45,851 bases of DNA from Janthinobacterium sp. GTDB taxonomy: Bacteria; Pseudomonadota; Gammaproteobacteria; Burkholderiales; Burkholderiaceae_D. This document shows positions 9,475 to 18,202 of the stretch, in pieces (position 1 is the first letter of the stretch; every line of letters starts with the position of its first letter). The notes under the pieces were generated by a model, which worked only from the letters and a program-made list of their open reading frames with translations, was not told the DNA's origin and made no database searches. Location: assembly GCA_003133225.1 (NCBI GenBank), contig PKWL01000071.1, positions 1 to 45,851 of the forward strand, in the 5' to 3' direction. Both the position numbers and the translations under genes were made by a program.

Positions 9475-10455
9475 TTAAAATAATTCCAACTCGCCCGACT
9501 CGAACAGGGCTTCGACTGACGTCTGGCTCTCTTCGAATGCATCCGGCGACCAGTTAAGGTTGAAAACGAAGCGCTGATAAATGATTAGAGAAAACCCATT
9601 GCTGTCGCCGCGCTCGGTCAGTGTGTATTTGAAACACAACTGTGGATCTTCGGAGCCGAATGAAATGTACCGGTGCAAATGGTTGATGACAATGGGAACT
9701 TGCGCCAGGTGTGCATTGTTGTTCGTATAAGAAATATAGCGATTTTTGAAGGCGCCCCAAATCAGATTCGTCACTTCGCCCAAAACGTTGTTCAGGTTGC
9801 GAAAATTGTGGGCGCAGTGGGAGTCGATGTAGGTTCTGTCGGCCTTAACCAGATGCAGCAAGGACTCCTCTTCGACTTGCATCATCATGTAGCCGCGGCA
9901 CCAACTGCTCTCGAGAGGGATCAACGTGAAGATTTCTCCAAAGATGATTCGATCCCTGACGATGTAGGGCGTTTCCACCTCCACCCGCATGTCCTTGAAC
10001 TGGCTTTCAAACGCTTTCGTTGCTAATTCGGCGATTCCGCGAACCAGTGCATTGGGGTAAGTTAGACTAAAAATGCAGGTGTCGATGGCATGTCGCAACT
10101 TGGCGATGTCATCGATCCTATACGCGGCGCTAAATAGCTTTTGATCTTTTTCGGAAAGTTCCTCGAGGCGAGCGTTTCTTTCCAGGCGCAGGAAAATGGG
10201 CAACTCTGGACGGATTTCATGAATCTCGCGAGCCATGGCAATCCCGCCTTGCGGGCTGTCTGGATATGTTTCTGATAATAATATCCCGCCCAAATCGACG
10301 TTGGATTTAAGCACCGCCAACAGATTATCCTGTTGAACCTTGAGGCCCACCAGATTGTTGGCGTCGCAAAATATTTTTATCCGATCATAGCATTCAGTAT
10401 TGCTGTCCAAAACAAGAACCTTGCTGACCAGCCTGGTTTGATCTTTGATTTCCAT
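9475..10455 (-). CDS. Pseudo-receiver fused to CheX-like phosphatase domain
   Basis: A 326-residue two-domain protein. Residues 10-130 have the pattern of a response-regulator receiver (KVLVLDSN start, GGILLSETYPDSPQGG), but where the phospho-aspartate should be there is Ser61 followed by Glu62, so it probably cannot be phosphorylated. Residues 140-300 resemble CheX: the helix NNVLGEVTNLIWGAFK carries the E-x-x-N pair (Glu227, Asn230) that CheC/CheX/FliY enzymes use to dephosphorylate CheY. The protein ends FESGELELF, almost the same tail as the next CheX-like protein. It lies 19 bases before cheY and 23 bases after the second cheX-like gene. The inferred role is a phosphatase or adaptor for the CheY of this cluster. 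The domain call rests on motif reading. Confidence 0.75.
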   Translation of the reverse strand: MEIKDQTRLVSKVLVLDSNTECYDRIKIFCDANNLVGLKVQQDNLLAVLKSNVDLGGILLSETYPDSPQGGIAMAREIHEIRPELPIFLRLERNARLEELSEKDQKLFSAAYRIDDIAKLRHAIDTCIFSLTYPNALVRGIAELATKAFESQFKDMRVEVETPYIVRDRIIFGEIFTLIPLESSWCRGYMMMQVEEESLLHLVKADRTYIDSHCAHNFRNLNNVLGEVTNLIWGAFKNRYISYTNNNAHLAQVPIVINHLHRYISFGSEDPQLCFKYTLTERGDSNGFSLIIYQRFVFNLNWSPDAFEESQTSVEALFESGELELF

Positions 10456-10478
10456 TTTTTAAAATCTGAATGTGGCGT

Positions 10479-11033
10479 TCAAAAAAATTCCAGCTCTCCG
10501 GTCTCGGCGCTTTCCTCAATGTCATCCACCGCAAAGTCCAAAGCCGCATAATTGCACACGCCTAGGCTGAAGTGAAACGGCGGCACGTTGTTGACGCTGG
10601 CCTTGAAGTGCTGAATATGGCTGCAGCCCAGCACATCCAGATGAGAGGAGCAATTTTTGTCGATGATATTGGGCGTCGACATACTAATATGGGGAAAAAA
10701 AGTCACTAAATTTCTATTGATGGCGCCGCAGCAGATATTTCCGTATTCGGCAATTGAGTCATAAAATAACTGTTCGCTCATGTCGGATGGCCGAATTCTG
10801 TTGATCCGAGCAAAGTGTTCTTTTGTAGCAATGTTTGGAGTGAAATAAATAAAAACCATAAGGCGAAATAAATAAGATGAGATCGTCAACATGACAATCT
10901 TGGTTTCATTTATTTCGGACAAATCGGACAAGATGGTGACGTCGCAACGGTCCTCACAGGATGAAACCAGATTGGCTTTAATGGCTTGTGTCAGCAAGTG
11001 GTCGAAACCGTCGCGTGCGGGGAGGCTGATCAT
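10479..11033 (-). CDS. CheX-like CheY-phosphatase family protein
   Basis: A 184-residue single-domain protein. The stretch SIAEYGNICCGAINRNLV contains the CheC/CheX-type E-x-x-N pair (Glu96, Asn99) followed by Gly, and the downstream HISMSTPNII segment fits the same fold. In CheX, these residues insert into the CheY active site to remove the phosphate. The protein ends in ETGELEFF, matching the tail of the neighbouring two-domain CheX protein. Start at ATG 11033 follows GGGGAGG about 7 bases upstream. It lies 12 bases after the MCP-like gene, so co-translation is likely. Base composition looks lower in G+C than in the flanking metabolic genes. Functional assignment is by motif and context; overall similarity to characterised CheX is low. 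Confidence 0.7.
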   Translation of the reverse strand: MISLPARDGFDHLLTQAIKANLVSSCEDRCDVTILSDLSEINETKIVMLTISSYLFRLMVFIYFTPNIATKEHFARINRIRPSDMSEQLFYDSIAEYGNICCGAINRNLVTFFPHISMSTPNIIDKNCSSHLDVLGCSHIQHFKASVNNVPPFHFSLGVCNYAALDFAVDDIEESAETGELEFF

Positions 11034-11045
11034 GATTATCCTTGT

Positions 11046-11765
11046 TTAAGCGGTGAGCGTTTCTTTGGTTTTCTTATTAGTCAGATCGAGACCAATTAGA
11101 ACTCCGATGATCATCTTGCCACCTGCCTGCAAGTCCTGGAATGTGTTGGTCGTGATCAGGTCGTTCTCATAAAGGCTGCTGCGGTAGTCTCTGGACAGGA
11201 CATCGGCCCGATTGGCCAGGGTTCTCACCTCGTTGGCGACGACGGCAAAGCCACGCCCGTGTTCTCCCGCTCTGGCGGCCTCAATCGACGCGTTGAGGGC
11301 CACAATGATTACTTGCTTGACAATCAATGCGAACTCGTCATTTTTGATGTGCATTTCCCGGTTGTGGGTGATCAAGACGTTCATGTCCGCGTGCCAGCGT
11401 TCAAACGTTTTAATCAAATCGAGCAACTTGTTAATGGTGAGCGCCAACAAGTCGCAGTTCTCCACGGCCTTGGCTTTGGTTTCCAAATTTTGCGCGGCAA
11501 CTTGCTGGAAGCGCTGCGTGTGGTCTTCTTGCAGCCGACAAATCTGGGCCTTGCACCTGTCTTGTTCCCGCGCCCATTCTTGTTGCTCTTGCTTTTTTTG
11601 TTCCTCCAGTTCTTGAATTACATAATGCAGACTTTGCTCGGCGGCCTCGGACTGCCCGATAGGGATCATGTTGGACATGGCTGTCCGGAGCTGATTGGTG
11701 CGCCGCCCCATCAAGGCGCCGCAGCAAAGAATTCCCAGCAAGAAGAAGATGACTGAATTGATCAT
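11046..11765 (-). CDS. Short membrane-anchored MCP signalling protein
   Basis: A 239-residue protein with one N-terminal membrane helix (about residues 3-20), a charged glutamine-rich coiled coil (45-95) and the highly conserved hairpin tip of methyl-accepting chemotaxis proteins (about 153-190: [20 protein letters not shown] then VANEVRTLA). The tip is where MCPs contact CheA and CheW. There is no periplasmic sensor domain, no HAMP, and only some 50 residues after the tip, so the returning helix is much shorter than in usual MCPs and adaptation helices are largely missing. It lies between the CheA-like kinase gene (206 bases upstream) and the cheX-like genes (12 bases downstream). It may be a scaffold or bacterial-cytoplasm sensor that links to the kinase of the cluster; whether it is methylated is doubtful because no cheR or cheB is near. 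Confidence 0.82.
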   Translation of the reverse strand: MINSVIFFLLGILCCGALMGRRTNQLRTAMSNMIPIGQSEAAEQSLHYVIQELEEQKKQEQQEWAREQDRCKAQICRLQEDHTQRFQQVAAQNLETKAKAVENCDLLALTINKLLDLIKTFERWHADMNVLITHNREMHIKNDEFALIVKQVIIVALNASIEAARAGEHGRGFAVVANEVRTLANRADVLSRDYRSSLYENDLITTNTFQDLQAGGKMIIGVLIGLDLTNKKTKETLTA

Positions 11766-11971
11766 GTGTACGAATTACTTTGGTGTGTTTTACAAATCGT
11801 TCGGCGCCGTGGCGTCATCGCTTAGGAGATGCTTTTGGTGGGCGACGTTGCCAGCTTGCGGCCCGCGTCCTGACCCCGCCGCGTCGATGCTAACGCAGCA
11901 TCCGTTTGGCCTTTCCTGGCACGGGACATGAGGGTGGCGCGCACCACCGCGAGACCGTCCCGAGCGCTCCA

Positions 11972-14413
11972 TCAGGCCGCCTGAAAATCCGCTTTCCCGG
12001 GCTCGCGTTCTTCTTTCCCGGAACTTCGGATGGCCATCGATGCCGCCGCCAGCTTGTTGCCCGCGGCGGTAAAATGCGCGTCGCCAGCGTCGACGTCCAC
12101 TGCCAGGCTGGCGGGTAGGAAAACGATCACTTCGAACTGACGGAAATCCGAGCCGACCGCATCGTCCATAAAATGAATTTCGATTTTTCCCTTCTCGCGC
12201 CCGACGAATTCCTGGACGGCGTCCATGCCGACACCACGCCCCGATACTTCGGTCACCTTCTCGCAGGTTGAAAAGCCTGGGCAGAAGATGAGGCGGGCGA
12301 TTTTTTCGTCGTCGAGGCTGTCTGCGGCAAGGCAGAGGCCCTTTTCTATGGCGATCTTGCGGATCAGGCCCAGCGCTAAGCCGCGGCCGTCATCGCTCAG
12401 CGAGACCCGAAGCATGTCCGCGGCGACGTCCATTCGAAGGGTAATGGTACCGGCCGCCGGCTTGCCGTTGGCGCCGCGCACGGCCGCAGTCTCGAGGCCG
12501 TGGTCCATGGCATTGCGTATCAAGTGCATGAACACATTTTTGAGCATGCCGCTAGCTTGGTTATACAGCACGTAGCCGTTATCTTCGATCGTGATGATCG
12601 GCACCTCCTTGCCGAGCTCAGTTGCCAGCGAAGCCATCGAAGCTAGCACGCTTGCCAGCGTCTCGCCGATCTTCTCCGTCCCAAACCGGCGCAAAGTTTT
12701 GCGCACGGCGTCGCGCACAGCGACCAGTTCGTGCAAATTGGCGGTATTTACCATTTCCAGACGATGTAAGCTCTCCTGAACTTGCTTCTTGTCGATCATC
12801 AGGTAAAGCTCCACGCCGCCGCGACGGCCCGGTCCTTCGCGCCCCAGGCTGACTTCGTTGATTTTGGCATAACGCTCAAGCGCCGCTTTCACGCCAGCTA
12901 GCTCGTTGGTAAGGCTGATCTGATCCCAGGCGATACTTGCATGAGGCTTGCGCAGCTCGTCGTAGCTCTGCTCGGCTTCATGCACGATATTAGTCAGATG
13001 GCGCAGGCCATAAGTGCGCCCGTTGCCCTTGACCGTATGCATATTGCGAAACAGCTTGGCGATGGCGGCCCCATTCGCCACAGGGTTTTGGGAAATGATC
13101 AATTCGTTTTCATCGATGAACTTGAGCGAACCGACGATGAATTCGTGAAACTTCTCCTGGCTGACGGCGAGAATTTCGCCAATGATCTCCAGTTCGCGCT
13201 TTTGTTCATTGGCTTCCGAGGCCAGTTTGCGTAATTCAGTGATGTCGCGCACGCACAGCATCAGGCGCATCGTCGTGCCAGTATCATCGGTAATGGGCGA
13301 CCAGCTCAAATCGAGAATTTTCACGCGGCCATCGGGCATCGTCTTTTCAATCTCGCCGACCATCAAGTGCTCATTGAATTCGAAGTTCATGACGTCTTCG
13401 CCGATGCAGGCGCCGCCCACGGCATCGACCTGGGACAGCAGGTCGGCGCCCAGGTTGGTATGGGAGAAAACCAGATCCATCAAACCGCGCCCGACAATGT
13501 CTTTGGTCTCGAACAGCGTTTCGAGGTAGGCCGAGTATTCCGGATGAATTACATTGCCTTCTATCACTGTCAAAATCCCTTGCGGAATATTTTGCAGCAT
13601 GGTCTGGATGTCGGCCGTCTTTTGCTTGAGTTGAACGGAACCTTCCTCAATCTTCTCAATCATGCCGTTGAAGGCGACGATGGAACGGCCAATTTCATCC
13701 ATCCTGTCGACCGGCACGCGCCGGGTGAAGTCCTGACTGGAGGCAATTTCACTCATCATCATTTGCATCCGGCTAATTGGGCCCGTGATTTGGCGGTAAA
13801 GAACGATCCCGATCCCAGTTAGGAATATGACAGCCAAGACCGTGACCACCGAGATCGCCGTCGTCGTTGTCACGAGATTGCCATTCAAGGTTGCAATGGC
13901 GCTGTCTTTGAAGCGGTTTTTTTCAATCCGCAGGGTCTCGACGATCCCCTCCAATTCCACCTCATACTCAACGACATTCCCGAAAAAAGTGGCCTGCGCA
14001 AGGTCTGCCCGACCGGCCAGCTTATTTTTCACCGTCTCATCGATGGCCGCAAAATAGTTATCCAGACTTTCCTTAGCTTGTACGACGAGGCCCTGTTGCG
14101 CCTTGTTGTCGGCGTGCTTGAGCTGCAGATCGATCGCTTCCTGCAGCAGCGTTTTTTTCGCTGTCAGCTTGTCATTGGCTTGTGCCGCGATCTGGTCGTC
14201 AGGTGCGGACAAAATAACCATAGACGCGAGCTGGACTTCTTTTAGCTGCGACACCAAGTCAGCGGAAGCGAGGGCGCTCGGCACCACTCCTTCCGTCACG
14301 GACTTGACCTCGGCGGTATTCTTTCGCGACTGCCAAACGGCGTAGCCTCCGATCGACGAGATGGCCAAGAACGTCAGTATGACAAGCAGCGTGATGCGTT
14401 GACGAATGTTCAT
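11972..14413 (-). CDS. Membrane CheA-like hybrid sensor kinase (HAMP-PAS-HPt-HATPase)
   Basis: An 813-residue membrane kinase. Two membrane helices (about 7-26 and 185-206) bracket a helical extracytoplasmic four-helix-bundle-like sensor. A HAMP domain (about 207-260) follows, then a PAS-like segment (270-395) ending in CVRDITEL. An HPt domain comes next, with His459 in NMHTVKGNG, the H-x-x-K-G pattern of CheA P1. The ATPase has N-box HLIRNAMDHGLE (Asn634), DDGRG at 674-678 and GRGVGMDAV at 725-733, all of CheA type. No CheW-like P5 domain follows: only about 75 residues remain after the last ATPase box. So this is a CheA-type kinase rebuilt as its own membrane receptor. As first gene of the minus-strand cluster it probably phosphorylates the CheY at its end. 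Similar kinases exist in proteobacteria, often labelled Hpt or ATP-binding protein; the ligand is unknown. Confidence 0.88.
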   Translation of the reverse strand: MNIRQRITLLVILTFLAISSIGGYAVWQSRKNTAEVKSVTEGVVPSALASADLVSQLKEVQLASMVILSAPDDQIAAQANDKLTAKKTLLQEAIDLQLKHADNKAQQGLVVQAKESLDNYFAAIDETVKNKLAGRADLAQATFFGNVVEYEVELEGIVETLRIEKNRFKDSAIATLNGNLVTTTTAISVVTVLAVIFLTGIGIVLYRQITGPISRMQMMMSEIASSQDFTRRVPVDRMDEIGRSIVAFNGMIEKIEEGSVQLKQKTADIQTMLQNIPQGILTVIEGNVIHPEYSAYLETLFETKDIVGRGLMDLVFSHTNLGADLLSQVDAVGGACIGEDVMNFEFNEHLMVGEIEKTMPDGRVKILDLSWSPITDDTGTTMRLMLCVRDITELRKLASEANEQKRELEIIGEILAVSQEKFHEFIVGSLKFIDENELIISQNPVANGAAIAKLFRNMHTVKGNGRTYGLRHLTNIVHEAEQSYDELRKPHASIAWDQISLTNELAGVKAALERYAKINEVSLGREGPGRRGGVELYLMIDKKQVQESLHRLEMVNTANLHELVAVRDAVRKTLRRFGTEKIGETLASVLASMASLATELGKEVPIITIEDNGYVLYNQASGMLKNVFMHLIRNAMDHGLETAAVRGANGKPAAGTITLRMDVAADMLRVSLSDDGRGLALGLIRKIAIEKGLCLAADSLDDEKIARLIFCPGFSTCEKVTEVSGRGVGMDAVQEFVGREKGKIEIHFMDDAVGSDFRQFEVIVFLPASLAVDVDAGDAHFTAAGNKLAAASMAIRSSGKEEREPGKADFQAA

Positions 14414-14463
14414 TTTTTGGAAATTTTCCCTGTAACAGGATTGGACTTAAGCAGCAATTATTG

Positions 14464-14700
14464 TCACACAGCAACATGACGTGCCTGTGACAAGAGGTTA
14501 AACTGAAGCAGCTCTGAATATTTTTTTAGGAACAGTTGACTTTCCTTGAGTGAATTTTTAAAAATTGATGCCGCGGCGAGGCCCGTCATGCCAAAGTTAG
14601 GCAGCGTCAAAGGTGGCCAAAGATATTCAGATTGACCGGTCGCATCAATTAGTCGAATGGAAAAAATGCGGCCGAGCTTGCCCTGTCGCTCCTGAAGCAT
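14464..14700 (-). CDS. Possible small hypothetical protein between two signalling genes
   Basis: A 78-residue open frame from ATG 14700 (a TTG at 14712 is also in frame). The sequence, beginning MLQERQGKLGRIFSIRLID, has no motif I recognise and no convincing ribosome-binding site. It occupies most of the 350-base gap between the GGDEF-EAL gene and the CheA-like kinase on the same strand, where nothing else is visible. It could be a real small gene, the remnant of a larger one, or chance. Confidence 0.3.
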   Translation of the reverse strand: MLQERQGKLGRIFSIRLIDATGQSEYLWPPLTLPNFGMTGLAAASIFKNSLKESQLFLKKYSELLQFNLLSQARHVAV

Positions 14701-14765
14701 TTGGGAACGCAACGGAAAACCTGAGCGACGACATCGAGGCCAGTGACGGAAACGGACTTTTTACG

Positions 14766-17495
14766 CTAAATGCCGTGTCCGGTCACGGCTGATGGAATGG
14801 ATGACTCAACGATGTGCAGAGCGGGCCTAAACGAAGGGAACAAGAAGCGCTTTTCCATGAGTGGGATCATGTCTTGTGGTGGCATTGGCCGGGCAATTAG
14901 ATAACCTTGCACTTCGTTGCACGACAGTGCTTGCAAGATGCGCAACTGGGCCACGGTTTCCACGCCTTCCGCGACGACCGACATCCCTAATGCATGTGCC
15001 ATCGAGACGATGGCTTGAAAAAAAACTTCTCCTTCTTTCGAGTTCCCCAGTTCGCTCGTAAACGCCTTATCGACTTTGAGCACGTCCATCCTCAATTTCT
15101 GCAGCTGGGATAGCGATGAGTAACCGGTGCCAAAGTCATCGACATGGAGTTTGACCCCCAAGTCGCGGATGGCGGAAAGTTCGGCGATAATTTCGGCCTG
15201 GTCGCCCATCATTGCGGACTCGGTAATCTCAACTTCCAAAAGACAAGGCGGAATCGCATATTTCTCTAGTTGCGCTGCAAGTTGCCGATGAATCGAGCCC
15301 TGAGCAAATTGCTTTGGAGAGACGTTAATTGAAATGGGGACTAAAGGAATATTTAGCCCGCGCCAAGCATGAAGCTGGGCACACGCTTTCGCCATCACCA
15401 ATTGCCCGAGGCGCAAAATAAGTCCGCTTGACTCTGCCAATGGAATGAATTCGAGGGGGGGAATTAGGCCGAGCGTCGGATGGATCCATCGGACCAGCGC
15501 TTCCATGCTGCACAGTTCGCCGGTTTGCGTGTTGACGCGCGGCTGATAGTAAAGCACCAGCTGATCTTTATTCAGTGCTTCGATCAGACTGTGTTTAAGC
15601 AAGGTCCTGGCCTTCGATGTCTTTTCAAGTGACTGCGTATAGAAACGATACTGATTTTTGCCATCGCTTTTGGCAGAATACATGGCAATATCGCCGTGCC
15701 GGATCAAGGTTGCAGCGTCGCCCCCATCACGGGGGAAAATGCTAACGCCAATGGATGCGCCGACCAATTGTTCCTCGTCGGCCACGGAAAAAGGAGCCGC
15801 AAATGCAGCGAGAATGCGCTCGGCGACGTCCGTCACCTGCTTGTCGGTGTCTAGCGGATTCAAAATCACAATAAACTCATCCCCGCCAAATCGCACAACA
15901 TGATCCGTCGGCCGCAAAAGCGAGGTCAAACGTGAGGCGGCAACTTGCAACAGTTCATCGCCAACGGCATGCCCTAAGGTGTCATTGACATATTTGAATT
16001 CATCGAGGTCGATGAATAGAAGTGCCAGCGCGGTGCCGCGTCTTTGCGCATTGGCGAGAGCCGCAGGCATGAAATGATTGAGCCAGTACCGATTGGGAAG
16101 CGCAGTTAAGGTGTCTTCGTTGGCCAGGCGCAAGAGCTCGCTCTCGTGCTTCTTACGTTCACTGATGTCCTGTAAGGTGACGGCTAGGCCATTGCCTACC
16201 CGGACCAGCCGGCGATGCCCCCACGTGATGTTGAGGCGGTTATCGCTAGGCATCTGTCTGTCATCCTCGTGCAATCCCGATTCCATGGTGGCTACATACG
16301 TTTCAAACAAATCGTCGCCAAAAATCCCACCGTCCATGGCGGACAGCCGAGCCCCCATCAGCTCGCTTCTGGTCAAACCATAAAAAAAAGCACCGCGCTC
16401 ATTGCAGTCCACTATTTCAAAATCGATAATCTGGCCAGCCGGTCCGCGCAATGCATGCGCCATATAAAACCCGTCATTGGCACCGTCCGTTGCAGTACGA
16501 TAGGCGCGCCGCACCTCCTCCTCCTCATGTTTTTGTAACGCCCCGCGGCGTGCTAACTCGGCCGCCAAAACAGCCAGCACGAACAGGCATATGGTGGCCA
16601 TGATTGCATTGTTTCTGCTATTTCTCCAATAAACATCCGAACTGGCGATGATTTCCCGGTTGGACAGGCCGGCTATGGCGTAAAGGGGATACGCGGACGA
16701 TTTGTGCCAAGCCAGAATGCGCTCCACGCCATCGGCGAACCCGTCCTCCCCGGAAAAAAGCCCGGCGCCATCGGGCGTACTGAAGACGGGTGAGCGCATC
16801 AGCACAGACGCGTTAGCCGAATTCGGGATGCCATCACCATGTTTTTCCAGGCGCAGTTTATCGCCTTCGCCGACCATGGCAACGAGGCCTTCCTGGCCCA
16901 GGGTATTCGCGCTGTAAAAGGAGGTGAAATAGTTCGCATTGACCGTCAACACCACCACGCCATCGAAGTCATCATCGTGTGTTTCGAGCCTTCGGGTGAA
17001 CTGCACAGCCATCTGGGCCGCAGCGCGTTCGCCCGCAATTGCGCCGATGCGAAGCGCAGTTGAATTGTTATTTTTATGAAATATGAAAAAATCCGCATTC
17101 CCCACAAACGCACCGCCTACGAAACGTTTGGTCGATGTGCGCACCTTGCCTTTGCGATCAACGATGACGACAGATTCAAATGCGGCATCGGTAAACATGC
17201 CTTGGCGCGCCAGATCCTCGAGCTTTAGTGTCCCTTTGGACTGCTCCCAGCTTTGTTTCAACTGCATCGTGACCTGGTCCATCTGTCCCACGGAGCGCGT
17301 AATATATTGCTCATACGCTTCTGCATAAGAGATCGCCTCTTTGTAGGCAGCGCCCTCGGCCCTTGCATACTCGGAACGGGCGCGCGAGATCATGGTCGCC
17401 CATAGCACGGCAACAATCAACAAAGCCAAAGTCGGCCAGGCGAGCACAGCGAAATTTCTTTGAGCTGCAGCGGTAAAATCAATCGTCTTGCGCAT
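14766..17495 (-). CDS. Membrane GGDEF-EAL c-di-GMP enzyme with Cache-like sensor
   Basis: A 909-residue membrane protein that makes and/or breaks cyclic di-GMP. Helices at about 17-37 and 297-315 flank an extracytoplasmic double-Cache-like region (VVIVDRKGKVRTST, FVGNADFFIFHK, YAIAGLSNREI). A PAS-like linker (330-445) ends in LQDISERKKHE. The cyclase domain has FGGDEF at 536-541 with an RxxD inhibitory site (R528, D531) five residues before GGDEF. The phosphodiesterase domain has EALVRW at 665-670, plus ITESAMM and DDFGTGYSSL further on. Both active sites look intact, so bifunctionality or switching is possible. It is transcribed toward the CheA-like cluster but 350 bases separate them, so co-transcription is uncertain. 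Confidence 0.93.
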   Translation of the reverse strand: MRKTIDFTAAAQRNFAVLAWPTLALLIVAVLWATMISRARSEYARAEGAAYKEAISYAEAYEQYITRSVGQMDQVTMQLKQSWEQSKGTLKLEDLARQGMFTDAAFESVVIVDRKGKVRTSTKRFVGGAFVGNADFFIFHKNNNSTALRIGAIAGERAAAQMAVQFTRRLETHDDDFDGVVVLTVNANYFTSFYSANTLGQEGLVAMVGEGDKLRLEKHGDGIPNSANASVLMRSPVFSTPDGAGLFSGEDGFADGVERILAWHKSSAYPLYAIAGLSNREIIASSDVYWRNSRNNAIMATICLFVLAVLAAELARRGALQKHEEEEVRRAYRTATDGANDGFYMAHALRGPAGQIIDFEIVDCNERGAFFYGLTRSELMGARLSAMDGGIFGDDLFETYVATMESGLHEDDRQMPSDNRLNITWGHRRLVRVGNGLAVTLQDISERKKHESELLRLANEDTLTALPNRYWLNHFMPAALANAQRRGTALALLFIDLDEFKYVNDTLGHAVGDELLQVAASRLTSLLRPTDHVVRFGGDEFIVILNPLDTDKQVTDVAERILAAFAAPFSVADEEQLVGASIGVSIFPRDGGDAATLIRHGDIAMYSAKSDGKNQYRFYTQSLEKTSKARTLLKHSLIEALNKDQLVLYYQPRVNTQTGELCSMEALVRWIHPTLGLIPPLEFIPLAESSGLILRLGQLVMAKACAQLHAWRGLNIPLVPISINVSPKQFAQGSIHRQLAAQLEKYAIPPCLLEVEITESAMMGDQAEIIAELSAIRDLGVKLHVDDFGTGYSSLSQLQKLRMDVLKVDKAFTSELGNSKEGEVFFQAIVSMAHALGMSVVAEGVETVAQLRILQALSCNEVQGYLIARPMPPQDMIPLMEKRFLFPSFRPALHIVESSIPSAVTGHGI

Positions 17496-18202
17496 TGGTA
17501 ATCAGAGTTCCGAAAGCAGGGAAAAGAAGGTGGCGGCGACGTTGCGACGCCTACGCGCAGGCCCACCTCCTGAAAATAAAAAGTTTCCAATCATCAACTG
17601 TCGCCGAGTCTACGCCGACTTTGTTTCATCTTCATGACGGGCACTCTAGCCCGGTACAAGCGTCAGCGAACTCATTTAGGCACGCGCCGGCCGCCTACAC
17701 CAGCATTTTTTTTTTGCCGGAATATGCCCGCTTCGCTCATGCTAGAGAAAAATGGACGCGGGGCTAGGGACGTGCTCATGATATTGAGCGCTATCCATAG
17801 GACAGTATCCGGGCCATACTCTGCGCGCCGGATCGACTAACTTTTTTCCTGAATGGAATATGGCGATCGCACTGGCATCTAACATGGCCACATAGCGGCG
17901 GCAACTAGGAAAAACGGTAAAGAGTGTGAACTTGTCTGCGCCGCGTGGTTCTTATTAGGGTTGGATACTTTATTTTATTAAAATGGAAACGCCGCTGTTA
18001 ATTTGGAGTATCGTAGTTGCCGACTAATCGCAAGTCGTGAAACTTGGTTTCGCGAAAAGCGCCGCCATTTTCATCGAACACAGCTGGAATTTCAAGCGTT
18101 CGCAGCGTCACCACGCCGGCCGCATTTTTCGTGCCTACGAAAGTTACTGTTTTGATGCCTCAACGTTCTGCAGCCGGCCCTTGCCGGTACGAGGGGTTAC
18201 GA
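17496..18202. other. Divergent intergenic region
   Basis: About 700 bases between the divergent GGDEF-EAL and CYTH-CHAD genes. Short open frames occur on the plus strand but none has family-like sequence. An A+T-rich stretch at 17950-18010 is a plausible promoter area for the CYTH-CHAD gene; I cannot fix hexamers. The CYTH-CHAD frame is open from a TTG at 18046, but that part (18046-18202) lacks similarity and is probably untranslated. Confidence 0.35.
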
